Below, in pieces: positions 25,101 through 43,446 of a stretch of 64,000 nt of DNA (positions are counted from its first letter, which is position 1; each line of letters begins with the position of its first letter). The position numbers were made by a program, and so were the translations under genes. The notes under the pieces were generated by a model. It saw only the letters and a list, made by a program, of their open reading frames with translations. It did no database searches and was not told the origin of the DNA. This DNA comes from Lingula anatina (taxonomy: Eukaryota > Brachiopoda > Lingulata > Lingulida > Lingulidae), in contig NW_019775772.1 of NCBI RefSeq assembly GCF_001039355.2, positions 91,042-155,041 on the forward strand, read 5' to 3'.

Positions 25101-27766
25101 ATGGGACAGGCTTATGTTGGAAGGTAGGTACTGGCATATGAGACAGGCTTATATTGGAAGGTAGGTACTGGGATATGGGACAGGCTTATGTTGGAAGGTA
25201 GGTACTGGCATATGGGACAGGCTTATATTGGAAGGTAGGTACTGGCATATGGGACAGGCTTATGTTGGAAGATAAGTACTGGCATATGGGACAGGCTTAT
25301 CCTAAAGTATTACATATCCTGTAATATTATTATGATCATATACTTAACAAGAGTGTTGGGGATTTTTTTATATGTGAAATAGATTGAGAGTACTTTGTTA
25401 ACATCTATCAGTTACATACTTATTACATAGTGGAATTATTTTTAAAGATCTGTGTGGACAGGTCTTAATCTATATGTATTTAGAAAACTTTCTTGGGATC
25501 CATTATAATATAAGATATATCACTTCTACCTTCAGGTGTAGGTGCCATCTTTGCTGCAGCGCTGACCATTATGAAACTCTGTGAAGCAGACCTTGTAGAA
25601 GCTGAGGAATTCTGTCATATGGTTCAGCTACTGCTACACTTACCTCCTGAGAAGTAAGTCTTTTCTGCATAGTGAAACAGTAAATAAACAAATGGAAATA
25701 AACTGTTCTGTGCAGCTTAAATTTTTGTAAGTATTTAGTGATATGGCATACATAACTGTTTTATGCATGAATTTTTTTTTCTGATGAAGTTTTAGATCTA
25801 AGTTTATAGTAAAATTGTAAATTTTTAAAATTTGGAAAAAAAGGTTAACAGGCAAAGGAAACACATTCTTCAGAGTGCTATTATTTATTATTATTGTTGT
25901 TGATGTTGCTAATTTTTATTTAGCATTTTTATTTATATATTTTTTATCTCCAGGAGTAGGTACGAGGTGTTTATGCCAGTGTTCTGGGACACCAGAGTAG
26001 AGAAGTGGGAGCTGGACAGCCTGCTGGAGGTGGTCCACGAGGAGGCACACAAACCCAGTTCTGCCAGGAAGAGGAGGGTGCTGTCCTCCAGGGAGAATAC
26101 TCCAGACCAGAATAGGAAGAGACATAGACAAGGTGACTTCTTCTTAGATAGGCTCAACTTATAGGATAAAATTGAAATCTTTAAAAGAGACTACCTTGAT
26201 ATTTTTAGAGGTTTAATGTGTATTATACTCTTTAGTATAACATGCCTTAAACTTCCCAAAGTTATTTTGAATTTATCTAAAAAAACTTTATTCAAAAAAA
26301 AAAAAAAAAAAGGAAGGAAGAATAAGTACCCTTTAAATTGTGCATATGCTATCTATTTTCCTTTTGTTTATATCCATGACGCTGTTTTATATTCTTTTTT
26401 CATTCAAATTTTTTATATCATTAATTTAATATCAACTGGAAACAACAAACAGAAATATTGCCAAGGAACAAGAAGTAAAACAAATATGTTGATAAGCAGA
26501 TAATTTGTGTCCATTGCACAGCGCATTAAAAATGAGATTTTTGTTTTACAGATGAACCAATCAGTGTATTTCAGAGATTCAAGAACATATTCACTCCTGC
26601 ACAAAGTGCCTCAGGAAACAGAACTGCTACTAGAGGTACCCTGAGTTCCAGACCCCAGCATAAGCCACAGCTGGTACCTGGAGACAGGAGGAAGTCTGGA
26701 TACTCAAAGGGAAGATCAGGGCAGCAGGGTGGAAGACTGTTAACTCCTGGAACTCCCAGACGCTCAATGTCATCCAACCAGTCATTTAGAAATGCTCAGC
26801 GTTCAAGTGCAAAAGCAAGTCCTGGTGTGAGGAAAGTTCTGCAGAAGAAAGGAACACCAGTGACCTCTATTGGCAATAGGCTTCACCAGCTGTCAGTGCA
26901 ATTCAGTGCAGACCAAGAGGCAATAGAGATTAGGTATGGGTTTATTAACATGGTTGTTTTGGTATTAAAACTTGGAAGAAACAGATGTGATTTTTTTCAA
27001 ATGTTTTCCATCATAAGTGGCCCCCTGACCCCTGGTCGTAAGGCCATCGGCCTGTTTCCTCATACATTTTTCTTCCAACCCAAATAGTGTGTGTTAACAT
27101 GAAAAGCTATTCTGTTACCTTTTATATGATAGACACCCAAAATTAAGCCTAGTGTATAGATAATTTATATAGAAAGCATTTTGATCTACTGGCTGTATTA
27201 ACCCTGCTCTAGGTCTCCAATGGGTCGTGTAATGTCAGAGCAGTATGTACGGAGGAGTCCTCGGATAGCTAAGCAGAAAGCTCTAGTAGGAGTGAACACG
27301 CCCTCCTCCATGACACCCAGATATGTGCGCTGGTGAGACTGCCTTACCCATGCTTTGGTTTATACTCTGGACACCTTTACTGAGGCTTTGATTTATACTC
27401 TGGTCAGATAAGAATGTTTCATAGTAGTCATTAGCATCCGTCAACTAAATTACCTGACTGTCTGAATATATTAATTAACACTTTTACTGCTCTGGTTGTC
27501 CATGACATGTTCACTTCCAAACCTGTTTAATCTTTTGTAAAATGACAGTTTGATTCTTATTTATTATTTATTTATTTATTTTCAATTCTATATTTGACAG
27601 CTCTGCCAAGGTGCAGCATGCATTCAAGGCCTTCAACACTCCTGTTCCTTTGAGGAAGAGTCAAGAAAGAAAGGTGACCCCTCAGCTGAACAGTGCCCCT
27701 GTGACTAGCCCTGAAGTAGAGTTACAGCCAATAAATGGAGACAAGTTGCTGCTTACAGCTGAATGA
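22107..27766 (+). CDS. TBC-domain Rab GTPase-activating protein, complete through copy B
   Basis: Thirteen exons: 22107-22246, 22642-22738, 22874-22984, 23251-23419, 23661-23786, 24159-24282, 24485-24554, 24861-24975, 25536-25653, 25954-26132, 26552-26933, 27213-27332, 27601-27766. They total 1917 bp with consistent phases, giving 638 residues. The TBC domain covers roughly residues 90-340. Both catalytic fingers are present: Arg174 in IFLDLSRT (IxxDxxR motif, formed across an intron) and Gln214 in VGYCQGMSFI. This predicts an active GAP that speeds GTP hydrolysis on a Rab. The pre-domain segment (DSYGFAVF, WEELMKNWDHLK) resembles USP6NL/TBC1D10/EVI5-type proteins, but I cannot assign an orthologue. 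Residues ~360-638 form a basic, Ser/Pro-rich, probably disordered tail. AATAAA at 29464-29469 and others downstream could end the transcript. Confidence 0.92.
22376..22450. mobile_element. 75-bp palindromic element in TBC intron 1 (copy B)
   Basis: Same element as at 17706-17780. One more arm mismatch leaves 19 of 21 arm positions paired, so it predates the split of the two copies. Confidence 0.7.
24949..25300. repeat. 37-bp minisatellite (9.5 copies) covering the TBC exon 8 splice donor
   Basis: Units start at 24949, 24986, 25023 and so on every 37 bases to 25282, with few changes. Each unit holds the last 27 exon bases (coding IWDRLMLE), the donor GTAGGT and a few intron bases. Only the first donor is compatible with the protein: reading through gives a frameshift (37 is not a multiple of 3) and a TAG in the second unit. 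Confidence 0.93.
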
Positions 27767-30700
27767 TGAACAGATTGTGATATCTGACATAGTGCCTTGC
27801 TTTTTCAAATTTCTTTAAGTTGGCTGCCAGTTTTATATAACAACGAGTAAAAAAAGAGAATTTTAAGTAAGGAGACTGTTTCTTTTCCTTTACAGAAATT
27901 TTATTAAGTACTCTGTTCCACAAAATATAATATGGTAGCTGCCTCAGGAATTGTTTTATCAGTCCAAGTATTTATCAGATTGGAATTCAAGTAGAATCTG
28001 TTATTCAGTATGATATATTGGTTGAATTGGTCAATTGTATTTACATTTCTGCAATTTGGAAAAAAACTTTGAATAGATTGTGTATGAAAACTTATACATC
28101 TTGTGTATTGAAAAATATAAGATAGATACAAACCACTATTTGGTGCTGAACTGGCAGAGAATGGGAACTTGGGGATTTGTGAATTAGATTTGTTTAAAAA
28201 TACCATTAAAATTGTCCAGTGCTCTGAGAGCTAGGGTCCATGTTTTTTCCATCTTGCTGGGAGCTATGGTAACAGGATTGCTGCTCTGGTGGCATTTTAA
28301 AACCACCTACTTGATCTGCTGGTCATTTTATTGCTAATTGATTTCCACACCTACAAGTTAATGACATTGTATGTTGATCCTGAATGCAGACCTATGGTAG
28401 CTAAATAGTTGGCAATGGTAGATCTATATTTCTTCTTAACAACTGAATAGTATTTCTTCCCTCATACAGTGTGTTTTATGTCCAGTCAACCAATTGCTTT
28501 CCGGGGAGTTAGTTTAGGTGGGAGGGGGTCACACACTGTCAGTAATGGATAAGCAGTAACATTAGTCATTGGTTTTATAGCCTTCCTGGAACACATGGTA
28601 TATTACAGAGGTCTTCTGTATCTGCAAGGCAAACGTAGCTCCATTATAAATGCACAAGGTGTCTGCTCCTTTTTATGCTGCAGGCCCAAACCATAGACCT
28701 TTATATCCTCTCTCTCTGTGCTTATAGCAGTGGGCAGGTATATTATTTTTTTCTCTATTTTGCTCTGCGCATGAACCTTTCTCTTTTAATGTAGAAATAA
28801 ATGGAATCAGTTTTGAACATGTGTGGTAAACCAGCTGTAAAAGTTCGGCACAATTTTTATGCCCTGAGCATCTAAGTTTGGTTTTGGCTAAACGTACTGT
28901 ATGTCTTGGGGTGATTGTATGTTAAAACTTCCACACTTCAGTATTGATACAGGATGTATCATGTTATGTATCATATTTAGCTTACATCCATAATGTTGAA
29001 AACATGTATTACAAGGTATTACAATAAAACCATGCCATACACTGAGGTCAGAGGAAATAAAAATTGATAACAAGTCTAAGTTGTGTGGAAGTAATGGTAA
29101 CAAACTTATCTGTAGTTGTTCATACATAGACTGATTTCTTTCACCTCTGAATAGTAGTTTTTAGAAAATTTGTATCACATTAGACGAGTATGACCAAACA
29201 AAAAATGATACTTCGGTGAACTGATTTTCACAAGTGAAAATTGAGAGAACTAAGCATAAATATCTATTGAAAAATTTTATATTCAAAGTTTCTTGTTTTA
29301 GATCATACACAAAAATAAACAGCACTATGTGGTAATGTTGAAATATGATCTCTTTTTGTCCAATTTATTATGTTTCTGTAATATACACTCATGCAGATAT
29401 TTGGTAAAGGGTTACTTTTATTTGTTTTTATTATTGTAACTTGTTATAAGTTATCTTAATATGAATAAAGACATTATTGGTTGATTGTTGTCAGGATATT
29501 TTACAAATATTTAAACACTAAATTAAGAGCTTCCTCTACTTGCCTCTTATTTTTAAATAAAAGTGCATATTTTGTCTTTTTATCAGAAATATTATTTCAA
29601 ATTGTAACTTACTAAACACAGCCATTGAATAAAGGTTAAAATTACTGTGAAATAACTTAATATTGTTTTTATACTGGAGATGATACAGTGTATATACCTT
29701 ACCATGTTGCTGGAAAGTATGTCTGGTCCTATTTCAGCTTTTATTGTTGGTCATTGTGGTAGTAGAGCCATGTTGTAAGCACTCCCACCATCTCTATTGC
29801 TGCATGTGTAGCATCTGGTTCATTTATCAGCTGGGAAGAGGGGGTGCTTGCCTTTGATGAACTTTGGGGAACTTCTCATGCTTTTACCTGATGTACACAT
29901 AGTGTGATATTGTGGCTAAGGTTTTATTTCCTCAAATACTTGTATAACATTAACTTGATTTTAGATTGATCATCTTGAGACTTGGAATTTCTGTGATATT
30001 TATTACTTATTTGCTATGCTCAAAGAAAATGGGAGCAGCTAGGTCCCTGGGGGTAATTAGGACAGGTTTCATTCTCACTGCTGAAAGTACGAATAATTGA
30101 GCTGCAGGAAACAATCAGACCTGTTGAAGTTTTCAGTAATTTTAATAAAAAGTGAATTGATATAAGACTATTATTTGTTAGACTGGAGAAAACTTTAATG
30201 GAAACTTTTGGTATTTTGATACCTCACACAATGTAAGATCAGATATAAGTAGCTGCAACATTTCTTATTAGAGACATGAGCTTTTTTTAAAAGGCAATTT
30301 AGATGGTTTGTTTATGGTAGTGGTCCGGTTTCCACCTTGCCTTGGTCTCTCACTGACAGAGATGTGGTTGTGTTACATGTTTTCTGGAGCTCTCCCTGCT
30401 ATCAACACTGGTTTGCTTTGTGTGTTTGTCTGTGCCGTAGTTAAACCAAAAGAATGTTTGGCAACCATTGGAGACTATTATGAGATAGAACAGTTCTTTT
30501 GCACTACTGTTTCTTGCTTTTTTCTTTTTTTTATTTCAAACTGTCTGGCATGAGTGATAAACATCTTATATGAACTGTAACTGTTCCACTAGTTTAAAGC
30601 TTACTGCACAATTTATATTTTGTTGACAAAATAAAGCACACAATGTTATGGTTACAGTCAAAAATAAACAATCATTAGCATAGGTATGGATGTCAAATGG

Positions 30701-33700
30701 TAGGAAACATTTCAATCTGTTGCTCATTCTCTATTTATGTATTTATTCCTCCATTTGGTGGAGCATGTAAGCTTGGCCCTTCTTCACCCCCCCCCCCCCC
30801 CGCCCCCTACAAACATACACACACAGACCCTTTTTCCTTAATTGTCTAAAGAAAACAACATGCACTATATTGAGCAGGAATTGCACTGTATTGTTTTACT
30901 ACCAGTGTAATTAGATTGTTGACATTTCAAACCAAGGCTAGTGACTGTGCTGCTGTGTGTAAGACTGTGACTTGGATTCCTTCCATGAGACATGTTTTCT
31001 CTGATGCAAGCTAGTACACCAGGAAATCAATAGAATGACTCCACAAAGATTTTTTATTTGTTTTTACAGATCCACACACCATCTGTTTAGCAGACATGCT
31101 TGTGATTTTAAACCTCCTTTCCTTTGACATTGCACCCTTCTTGACGCACATGAATAGTCAGCCAAAAATTCTGATTTTTTTTTCTTATTCCGGAAGAAAA
31201 TTCAAATGCCAGTTAAATTACCAGTCACGTACAAGGATAAAGGAAAGCATCGGGTATGTGTTGAATGATCTCCCTTGAGAACCTGCTTGGCATGAATATA
31301 TTTCACTTGCATTATCACACTATCTGCACAGTATATATATTTATAGCAGGTTCAGTTTATTATCATTATAATATCTTATCTCTTTTCCCACCTATGGGCT
31401 ATTTCACCTAAAGATAAGAGAGATATACGTGGGAGATTTTACTATATAAAGTCAGGGGTCCTGATCTAAGTATGTAATTATCACTAGTGCGTGGGTTTGT
31501 TATGTCACCTCAGCAGAGGGGTATAATATGCTGGAATGTAAGTGATTGATAACCAGAATTTGGCAAATATAATATTGCATGTTCAAGTATTCATCTCTGT
31601 ATTTTACCATTTTATCGCGCCGCTCGGTTGTCCAGGTGTTCCTGCTCGAGCAACACAGGGTGACTCCCGCTCTCGCCACCAACACCAACCATTATTGAAC
31701 CAAGCAAATAATTTCTTCCTCTTCTTTCATATAGCAACTTTAAATATTGCATGTAAAGAGCGGAATCTAAAGAGGAAGGAGAGGTGGGGGGGTGCTGGGA
31801 AAAGAAAAATTAGTGTTATCGACAGTACACAAAAATGCACAGATTTTTCTAAGAAGATGTTTTTTAGTAGGTTGAGGGAGCAAAAATGATATATTAATAT
31901 AGTTTTTGTCTCTTTTTGTAGTTATATTCACAAGATAATTTAAAAAAATTATTAGATCCAGATATTTTTTTGTTTTCTTAATGTCACCAATTTATTTTAG
32001 ACAGCAAATTAAAGGACAAGCACAAAGGAATCCACCACAAAAGTGCTGTCATGATGCCACTGTGTAGAGTTGCTCCATAAACTCCTAGTTACAGTGAAGA
32101 ACTATAACTATGGCCACAGTATCAAAACAGGGATGTTTAATCTCAATTGGTTGATGCTCTTTGTAACACTAAACAGATTTGTTTGATCACTTATATGGAA
32201 GACAAAAGTTTATTGGTATCTTTTAGTGAAAATAATTTTCTATATCTATATATTATACCATTGCTTCCAGTGCAGGGCTCTGCACCTTAATTGCAAGACA
32301 ACCAGGAGGTGTAATCTTGAACAAATACAACAGACTTTTCCCTCCCAACATGAATATAAAATAAAATGCATTGCGGTGTTATCACTATATATATACTGAT
32401 TGAAAAGTAAGAAAGGAAAGGATGGGGAAATAAAGTTCCAAACTTATTGTTTTTAGGAAAATTTATGTATTTTATACAGCTGAAAAGAGACAGTAGCATA
32501 CTAGCTGTGAGTACAGGTAAATTATTCAATTACAATCAATTTTTGAAATATTGCTCTATATTGTGTCATATGTAGCATTTTCTTTGACAGATGTTCCACA
32601 TTCCAGATTGATGGTAAATTTCAGATTTTGTTTACTTCAGATCCCATTAAAATACTATAAGGATATTGGGGGGGGGGGGGGACCTTAGTGTCATCAGAAT
32701 ATCATCATTAATATGACAACCTATGTTTGCTTGATGGAGTTCAAACAATAGCTTTTTATATAAACAGCCTTTTAACAATTGACAACAAAATGGCATGCAT
32801 GATGAAGTGCCAAAAATAAGTTTGTTTAATATATATCAAAATGGTAATATGAGTTTTGCTTGTCTGCTTGGTTGACCTGGGACTATTTCTGTACTTTCAG
32901 TTTAGTTAGAGCAAGATTTTTCATTCACTATTTGGTCTGTTATCAAGTTTAGATGTTGAAGTTGTCAATTCAGTTTTGAAGACATCTCTTTCTTTACCTT
33001 CCTTTGTGAGGAAAGATAAATAGACAATTTATCACGACACATAAATTTCTTGTATAACACCAAATTGCATGGCCTGAACACTTGGTGGTTCTTTTGAGGT
33101 GTACATTTTTTGTTGCGTAAAAGTTAATGACCAGAGTCAAGACCTGGAAAGTAAATTTAATTGCAAGCAGTTACATATTACGTCAGGCTTTTCCTTCCAT
33201 GACCAAATGCTTTAACTCTTTTGATGAAGTTCAATTTATCAGCAGCAGAGCCATAGTGAGCTTATAGACACTATTGGCATGCTTTCTGAACTCATTGTGT
33301 TTTACATTTCAACAGTATGAATGGACGTGACATTCTGCGGTCACAGAGGACACCATATGAAGGCACTCAAGTCACTTTCAATATCCACTCTGCTTAACAT
33401 TGCTTTTAGCCAATTATAAAAGCCACAATTTCCTCACAAGTCATCAGGATGGGGGTTAATAATTTGGATGGAAAGCATCTTAAGCTGAATTTGAGCCAAG
33501 TGACATACACGAACTACCTCAAAAAGAAATAGATTTAGTCAACTCAAGCAGAACATACTTTTTTCCCTAAAAAAGAAAGTGTGGTTTAGTGTACTATTGT
33601 ATCAAATGCACCTGGCTGTTCTGGAACTGCAATATATTCTTACTGCTCACAGCTAGTAATCATGCAATGAATAACTGATGCTCATCACAGCAGTAGAGTT

Positions 33701-36479
33701 CACACAGATTTAATTTAGACTGGAATTTTGACTTAGGTGTATCATCAGAAGGGCACATTCACATGGGGAAATCTGCTGTCCTGTGCCACAATTAAACCAG
33801 TCTGAATTCTTTAGAAGTTCAATGTATGAGAGTATTTTCATTTACAAGTGCATTTTCTGACTTGTTAATGAAACACTTTAATGAGATTGGAAATCTTAGA
33901 ATCAGCACTAGGGTCACAAAACAGTACCAACTTGGAAGGCCTCCCCCTGACCTCCACCCATTACAGGGTGTCCCCTATGTCTGGACACTTTAAAACATTT
34001 TGAACAATTTTCAATATTACACCACTATCTGTGATGAAAAGTTAACTGCACATTTTATCTGTAGGGAAAGAATATAGTATATGTAGTATATTAGTATAAA
34101 GCCATAAATAGTGATATTTCCTGTGAGCTGACTTAAAGGAAACCCTGTAGTGTTCTATATGCAAGTTGACCTTGTCACGAGAGAAAAGTGAGGCGTTCAT
34201 TTAATTATAAATGTTGCTGGAGAAATGACATGGTTTTTCAATAAAAAAGGCATTATTTTTCAATAAACACTTTCATTGTAAGTTTCTGTGGCAATTTTGG
34301 TGATAAGGACTGACCCTGCAGTTTCTTCGGCAAATAAAGTATCAAGATATACCTGGACAAAATATTTATGCACACTCATAAAAAAACCCAACTGTTTAGG
34401 AAGTAATAGCGAGTCATGTGGTTAATAAAATTGCAATAAAACTAGGCAGACACCACAATATTAGGACTTAATGATGGGTAGAGTACAAAGGTTTCCCTAC
34501 AGTGGTTTTGTTAGTGAATATAAACTTCTTTACATAGGGCATCAAGTCTATGCTCGGTTTCATACATTGTCTGGTTGAGTCAAGCATCATATTCAACAAA
34601 TACACATGTAGGAGAGAAAAAATCCTCTTGGTATGAGGTGAAATTAATCTTTTATTGACAAAAACTTTCTGGCAGTGGCTTCTTCCTCTTCGTATGTGTA
34701 AAAGAAGTTTTCCAAACTCTTACAACTGTGGGCAAAAAGAGCATGACTTTTTGTGTGCCAGTTTTTTCCTCTAGCTGGCAGTTTTAGGTTTAATATGAGT
34801 AGTTGCAAGCTACTGAGCTTTGCAAGTCATTGCTTCCATGGTGATTTATACAAGTGAATCATTCATAGATAATAATAATTTTCTTACTGTTGGTGACCAG
34901 GCTTTCACTGTTGAATCAGATTATTTCATTACTATGGTCAGACCTTCAAGTAATGCAGTGAAAATATTTCAACCCCGATTGTACTATACACAAAAAGATC
35001 AACCATCCCAGGAAGAAGCCATTGGCCTTGTGGAAATCATCCCACAATCTCACAACTTGGCATAAAATGAAGTGAGATTTCACGGGATATGGAGGTAAGT
35101 GCAATAAGAAGAAACAGCAAAATAGTGCAGTACTAGTGCAACAATGAAGTAAAGCTGGCCAAATTTATCCACAGATGTTTTCTGATCAATTTCTTTTAAG
35201 TTCTTTTGAAAAGCAGTCTATTCCACAATGGAAGTAATTCACCTTGACCACATTCTAACATTCAAAACTCATAAGAACACAGCGAGTTTTCAACAGGCCT
35301 TTTACTGAAAACCTGACAATATATACTAGAACCCCCCTCAAGAATAAACTCCTCATATACAACAAATGTAGCTGCTCTTTACTATATGAACAAGTGACCA
35401 AAAACAGATTGATTGTTTTAAAAGTTTTATTTCATGATAACATGCATTTATTGCGACAGATGGTCAGCAGATACCATATTGGCATGACAATGTTGTTATA
35501 CTTATAAAGAAAAAGTGCACTTCGCTTTTCTTGTTTAACCGCATTCAGTTATCACCAGTTATAACTAATACAATTTACCTTAACAGTCTGCAGTCTGTGT
35601 CTTGTTTACGTAACTAGATTTAAGTCTACATCTAGGAATGAAAAAATATATCCACATTTGCAGATTTCTGTCATGCTTTGCTACAAAGCACCATATTATG
35701 GCATAGATATAGTATGCTGTAATATGTAGAGAAAACATTGGTTTGCTAAGAAATCCAAAGGATTAACTGAAGTAGCATTTATCGTTTATGATGTAATATC
35801 TGTATGACAGTATGTCTGTAGAGAAAGTCAAAGATGATAGTTCTCTAGAAAGCACACAAGACCATTGCTTTGTTTTATTTGATTGCTCTATTAACAAGAT
35901 AATGAAAAAGAAAAAAAAAGATATCTGGAAACTTTCATAATTTCACGCATGTTTTGTTATTTGCAATCTTCCGAAATCCTAATTTTATGTCTTGTTTTTC
36001 TTTCATTTTTCCCTTTATTACATGTGAATCACTAATTAAAGGACACAGTTCCACCATTTTGGTTCTTACGAAATGTTGCAGTGAAGAGAAGGGACACAGG
36101 TCAGAATAATGGAATCATTTCCAGCAGAAAAGAATGCATTTTGGAATGAAAGTAGTTTCCACCATCTCAAAAGAAACACCACAAAGTTTGGAATGGCCAC
36201 ACAAAGAAAGGAATGCATGTATTTTATAGCATTGATAGCAATCTTTTTGTTTTTGTTCGTTTAACTGGGAAAGACACTTAATAAATGCTCAAGACAACAG
36301 ATCTTTAAAAATAATACACATAAATTCAGAGCTTCAGTGATGCATAGCCAAAAGAGTTAAGGCCATAATTGCAGCAGACATTTTTTGTAATGATGATGCG
36401 TTGACAGCATGAAATGGCTGCTGGAATATAGAAGGTTTGTCAAACAGTTCAGGATGGAAGTTTCATACAAATGATCACT
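27767..36479. other. 8.7 kb without recognisable genes between convergent TBC and transgelin genes
   Basis: The interval should hold both 3' UTRs. Candidate AATAAA signals for TBC include 29464-29469. It contains a C-run at about 30788-30801 and a G-run near 32671-32682. A short open frame at 34820-35065 (plus) looks protein-like in places but has no recognised domain. I see no rRNA, tRNA or transposon coding region. Confidence 0.5.
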
Positions 36480-41157
<4,678 letters not shown>

Positions 41158-41824
41158 GATTGTGCTGTACTGAAGATTGGGACTGGATTAAGCTGAAAAT
41201 ACAAAAAATTTCACTGGTAACACCATGTTTAATATTACAATTAAGTGCAGTGTTTCATATGATACAAGCATGTTTAATATTTATGAATAATATTCTTGAT
41301 TATGAGTTATACTCATTATTCAAAATGATTACGCCCGAATATACCGGTAAATATGCTGAGATACATAATAATCTACAGGGCACATTCCACTTCAAAGAAT
41401 ATTCACATTAAACTTTGATTACATCATGAAACATGTCACCAACTTGAATGAGGACTTCTGTTTCTACTGATAGTAAGCTATTAGCGTGGGAGTATGTCCC
41501 TGATGTCCACAGTCTTCCATCATTAGTCATGTCATGGTGTTGTATGCTCATTTTATGACCAGTGTACTTCACATTAAGACCTGGGTTCAATATAATGTAT
41601 ACAGTAGCTATTTGAGCTCAGATAAATTTACAGTAATGTCTGCTACAGGCATGGTCCTGACATAATTGGGGACTTCTGTGCAGTTTAAATTGTTTTCGTA
41701 TTTTGTGCAAAATCTCTTTACATGAAGTAAATGTGGTGCCATCAACAATTTCCTTTCTCTGGTAATTTACAGATACAAGTGTTCTACAGTGGTCCTTGTC
41801 TGTATCACGCTAGTAGACTGGCCT

Positions 41825-41825
<1 letters not shown>

Positions 41826-41870
<45 letters not shown>
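41826..41870. repeat. (CT)n microsatellite
   Basis: More than 20 uninterrupted CT units. Confidence 0.95.
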
Positions 41871-41872
<2 letters not shown>

Positions 41873-43235
41873 GAGGCAGCACAGCGTCTACAAGCTGTTA
41901 TTGCCAATGGTGGTTTTATATACATCATTATTCATTATCTTTAGCCAATATAAGTCTTTGTCCATCTAGAAATAAATCACTTTTGTCACTGGCAGACACA
42001 CACTGGTCTCCAAGCCAGCACAGTACTGTCCACCCACAGACAGAAGTACCACATCACATGCCTGCCAGCCAAACACACTGTACACAGGGTATAATGATAT
42101 GGCTGCATCTCAACTGTGACAGGGAAATAATCCTGAACAATGGCGATATATACATCCCAATGTCTGTTCACATCATTTCACCAGATCACAATGCCTAGTG
42201 TCCATCAGGCTGAAAATATTTTGATCCGTAAAGAGAACTTTTTTGTCAAAGCGTGATCTTTCTGATCCATTAGATCATATAGGAATGCTGCAGACCACAT
42301 ACCATGTACATCTAGCCAAAAGAAACCTTTACATGACATATATTCCTTTTTTACAGGCATTTTCTTTGATGAGTGACGTTTGGTAAGGTACAAGACATTA
42401 ATGGATGTACGACTTAAAACTGTACAACTGTACAAACATATTATATTTAAATTCTTTTTTTAAACTGACACAAAAATTATGGACATTTCTGTAAAAAAGT
42501 GGAGAATTCAGCAAGGAAAAGGGAGCTCCCTTGATATCCTAAATTCACTTTGGGGGTTACAAATATTATAAATATTCAGTTTGGCATTGTTTTCTTCATA
42601 TAAGTGCTGAAAAAAAGAACGAACACAGTGACTTTATTTGCACACCCTCATTTATATAGTTTTCTCATTATCTGCAGTCCTGAGGCCTCACCCCAAGACA
42701 TGCTATCTGATCATAAAGATGTCTAACAAACAGTTGTCCACATAAGCTAGGTTGGTAAGCCGCAACGTGAACTGGAAATGCCTGAAGATAGCATACGGCA
42801 CTCCTAGTGACACACGCAAGGACCTCGAGGACATCTAGTGATTTACAAACCAGTGAACGCCTGAATATTATGTATCACTTAGAGCAAGTGTAGAGTTGTG
42901 CACTTTTTTAATTATTTACATATGTATTGCTTACACACAATGAGAAATGTTTGATTCTTTTTTTCAGTACAATTCAAAGAGTCCCTGATATTTGAGAAGC
43001 ACTTGGTATTTAATGGTTGAGATACAAATTCACTGCAGTTTCATTTTGTTTAATGTAATTTACAACCTTAACTTACTTTGAAGGTCACCCTATTCATTAC
43101 TGAAAGGTAATGTCAAGCAATATTTTTTCTCTTAATCTTCCCAAAATAAATACAAATTTACTTCATACTATTGCTCCCCCCCCCACCCCCCACACACAAC
43201 CCCCCACCCCCCCCACCACCCCCCCCCCACACCAC

Positions 43236-43446
43236 NNNNNNNNNNNNNNNNNNNNNNNNNNNNNNNNNNNNNNNNNNNNNNNNNNNNNNNNNNNNNNNNN
43301 NNNNNNNNNNNNNNNNNNNNNNNNNNNNNNNNNNNNNNNNNNNNNNNNNNNNNNNNNNNNNNNNNNNNNNNNNNNNNNNNNNNNNNNNNNNNNNNNNNNN
43401 NNNNNNNNNNNNNNNNNNNNNNNNNNNNNNNNNNNNNNNNNNNNNN
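43236..43446. other. Assembly gap (211 N)
   Basis: A run of 211 N bordered on the left by a C/CA-rich tract. The sequence after the gap repeats the sequence before it, so the gap is probably spurious (see findings). Confidence 0.98.

Noticed and set aside
24949-25300. CRISPR-like regular array
   Set aside because: Units are directly adjacent with no unique spacers and lie in a spliced animal gene; it is a minisatellite.
30308-30553. 81-codon hydrophobic frame
   Set aside because: T-rich plus strand gives Phe/Cys/Val-rich translations by composition; no other support.
34820-35065. 81-codon plus-strand frame with protein-like segments
   Set aside because: No acceptor, no family match and no partner exons; not strong enough to call a gene.
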